In this document: positions 6,167 to 6,716 of the stretch, piece by piece
Layout: each line of letters opens with the position of its first letter
Position numbering within the stretch: the stretch's first letter is position 1
Assembly (NCBI GenBank): GCA_028718065.1
Contig: JAQUMP010000191.1
Span: forward strand, 1-6,716
Length of the DNA stretch: 6,716 nucleotides
Direction of reading: 5' to 3'
From: Chitinivibrionales bacterium
Lineage (GTDB): Bacteria > Fibrobacterota > Chitinivibrionia > Chitinivibrionales > FEN-1185
The notes under the pieces: generated by a model
The model's database searches: none
Told to the model about the DNA's origin: nothing
The model's input: the letters and a program-made list of their open reading frames with translations, nothing else
Translations under genes and position numbers: made by a program

Positions 6167-6628
6167 ATGGACCATGAATATTATATGAAAATGGCGCTCG
6201 CGCAGGCGCACCAGGCGCAGACCGAAGGCGAAGTTCCCATCGGCGCGGTAATTACGGACAGCAAGGGGAAAATTCTCGGCCGGGGTTATAACCGCATCGA
6301 GGGCCTCAAAGACGCCACCGGCCACGCCGAAATCATCGCCATCGGCGCGGCCTCCGCTTCACACAACGATTGGCGCCTGACGGATTGCACGATTTACGTG
6401 ACCCTCGAACCCTGCCTGATGTGCCTGGCGGCGCTGGTCCTGGCGCGCATGGGGACAATCGTTTACGGATGTGCAGACCCCCGCGCCGGCGCCGTGGAAA
6501 GCTTTTATTACCGCCAGGAGATCGAACGTTCCTACCATTATTATCCGTCAATTGTTTCGGGGGTTCTGCAAAAAGAGTGCTCGGACCTGTTAACGGCTTT
6601 TTTTAAAAAGATCAGGGAGAAAAATTAG
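6167..6628 (+). CDS. tadA: tRNA-specific adenosine deaminase
   Basis: A 153-residue zinc enzyme of the cytidine deaminase fold that converts A34 to inosine in tRNA-Arg(ACG), allowing wobble reading. The N-terminal helix MDHEYYMKMALAQA is typical, followed by GEVPIGAVI (21-29). The catalytic site is intact: HAE (H53 zinc ligand, E55 proton shuttle) and PCLMC (C83 and C86 zinc ligands) within TIYVTLEPCLMC. DWRL (68-71), YGCADPRAGAVES (100-112) and a C-terminal GVLQKECSDLLTAFFKKIR complete the family pattern. Compared with E. coli TadA, DPTAHAE is DATGHAE here and the MCAGAM segment is MCLAAL; both spare the ligands. No Shine-Dalgarno precedes the ATG at 6167. The in-frame ATGs at residues 7 and 9 are poorer choices because they would remove the conserved start of the first helix. 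It overlaps the convergent stress-protein gene by 3 bp. Confidence 0.94.
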   Translation: MDHEYYMKMALAQAHQAQTEGEVPIGAVITDSKGKILGRGYNRIEGLKDATGHAEIIAIGAASASHNDWRLTDCTIYVTLEPCLMCLAALVLARMGTIVYGCADPRAGAVESFYYRQEIERSYHYYPSIVSGVLQKECSDLLTAFFKKIREKN

Positions 6629-6716
6629 TCAACCACCGGCACGGCGATTATGGGGCAGGGCGCAATCCGCAGCACCTGTTCGGTGTTGCTGCCGATTAAC
6701 TTTTGCGATAAGGTAT
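6625..6716 (-). CDS. Universal stress protein family, C-terminal fragment
   Basis: About 29 C-terminal residues are visible, reading TLSQKLIGSNTEQVLRIAP then CPIIAVPVVD and TAA. The pattern (L-x-G-S-x-x-E-x-V-L-R-x-A-x-C-P-[VI]-x-x-V) is the characteristic end of UspA-family domains: the GS-containing nucleotide-binding loop followed by the last beta strand. The rest of the gene, including the start and the ATP-binding GxxxxG context, lies beyond the right edge, so domain number and ATP binding cannot be judged. Its stop overlaps the tadA stop on the opposite strand, leaving no room for a terminator between the two genes. Confidence 0.75.
   Translation of the reverse strand, partial: TLSQKLIGSNTEQVLRIAPCPIIAVPVVD

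Overview
This 6.7 kb bacterial chromosomal window (roughly half G+C) holds seven recognisable genes, two of them cut by the window edges. It is largely a housekeeping region with a small redox/export locus on the left. The lineage cannot be fixed from the sequence. The Tat-exported protein with a FlgD-like C-terminal domain suggests a Gram-negative relative of the FCB or Fibrobacterota type, but that is a weak inference. TGA ends rpsT normally, so the standard bacterial code applies.

Left region (1-2953, all minus strand): transcription runs leftwards from a Tat-exported DUF362-type protein (1439-2953) to a NapH/YccM-like membrane polyferredoxin (317-1156). The frame that follows (1-316) encodes the C-terminal ferredoxin part normally fused to that membrane protein. 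It is in the same reading frame but separated by a TGA, and the last cysteine of the preceding 4Fe-4S motif is missing, so the gene looks broken or split. The 282 bp between the two genes holds two GC-rich palindromes (REP-like) and a strong intrinsic terminator.

Middle region (2954-4858, plus strand): an AT-rich divergent intergenic region with promoter candidates on both strands leads into rpsT (ribosomal protein S20) and then lysA (diaminopimelate decarboxylase), 63 bp downstream and possibly co-transcribed.

Right region (4859-6716): lysA and purM converge on an array of 41-bp tandem repeats, each containing a hairpin. The last, inverted copy runs into the 3' end of purM and supplies its stop codon. 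purM (minus) and tadA (plus) diverge from a 75 bp gap. Neither has a Shine-Dalgarno sequence, and the best purM promoter predicts a leaderless transcript. tadA converges with, and overlaps by 3 bp, the 3' end of a universal-stress-protein-like gene that leaves the window.

The housekeeping genes are ordinary in function: translation (S20; tRNA wobble inosine), lysine and peptidoglycan precursor synthesis, and purine synthesis. The points most worth a second look are the interrupted polyferredoxin, the unusual domain combination in the DUF362 protein, and the tandem hairpin array. I saw no convincing undescribed multi-gene system.
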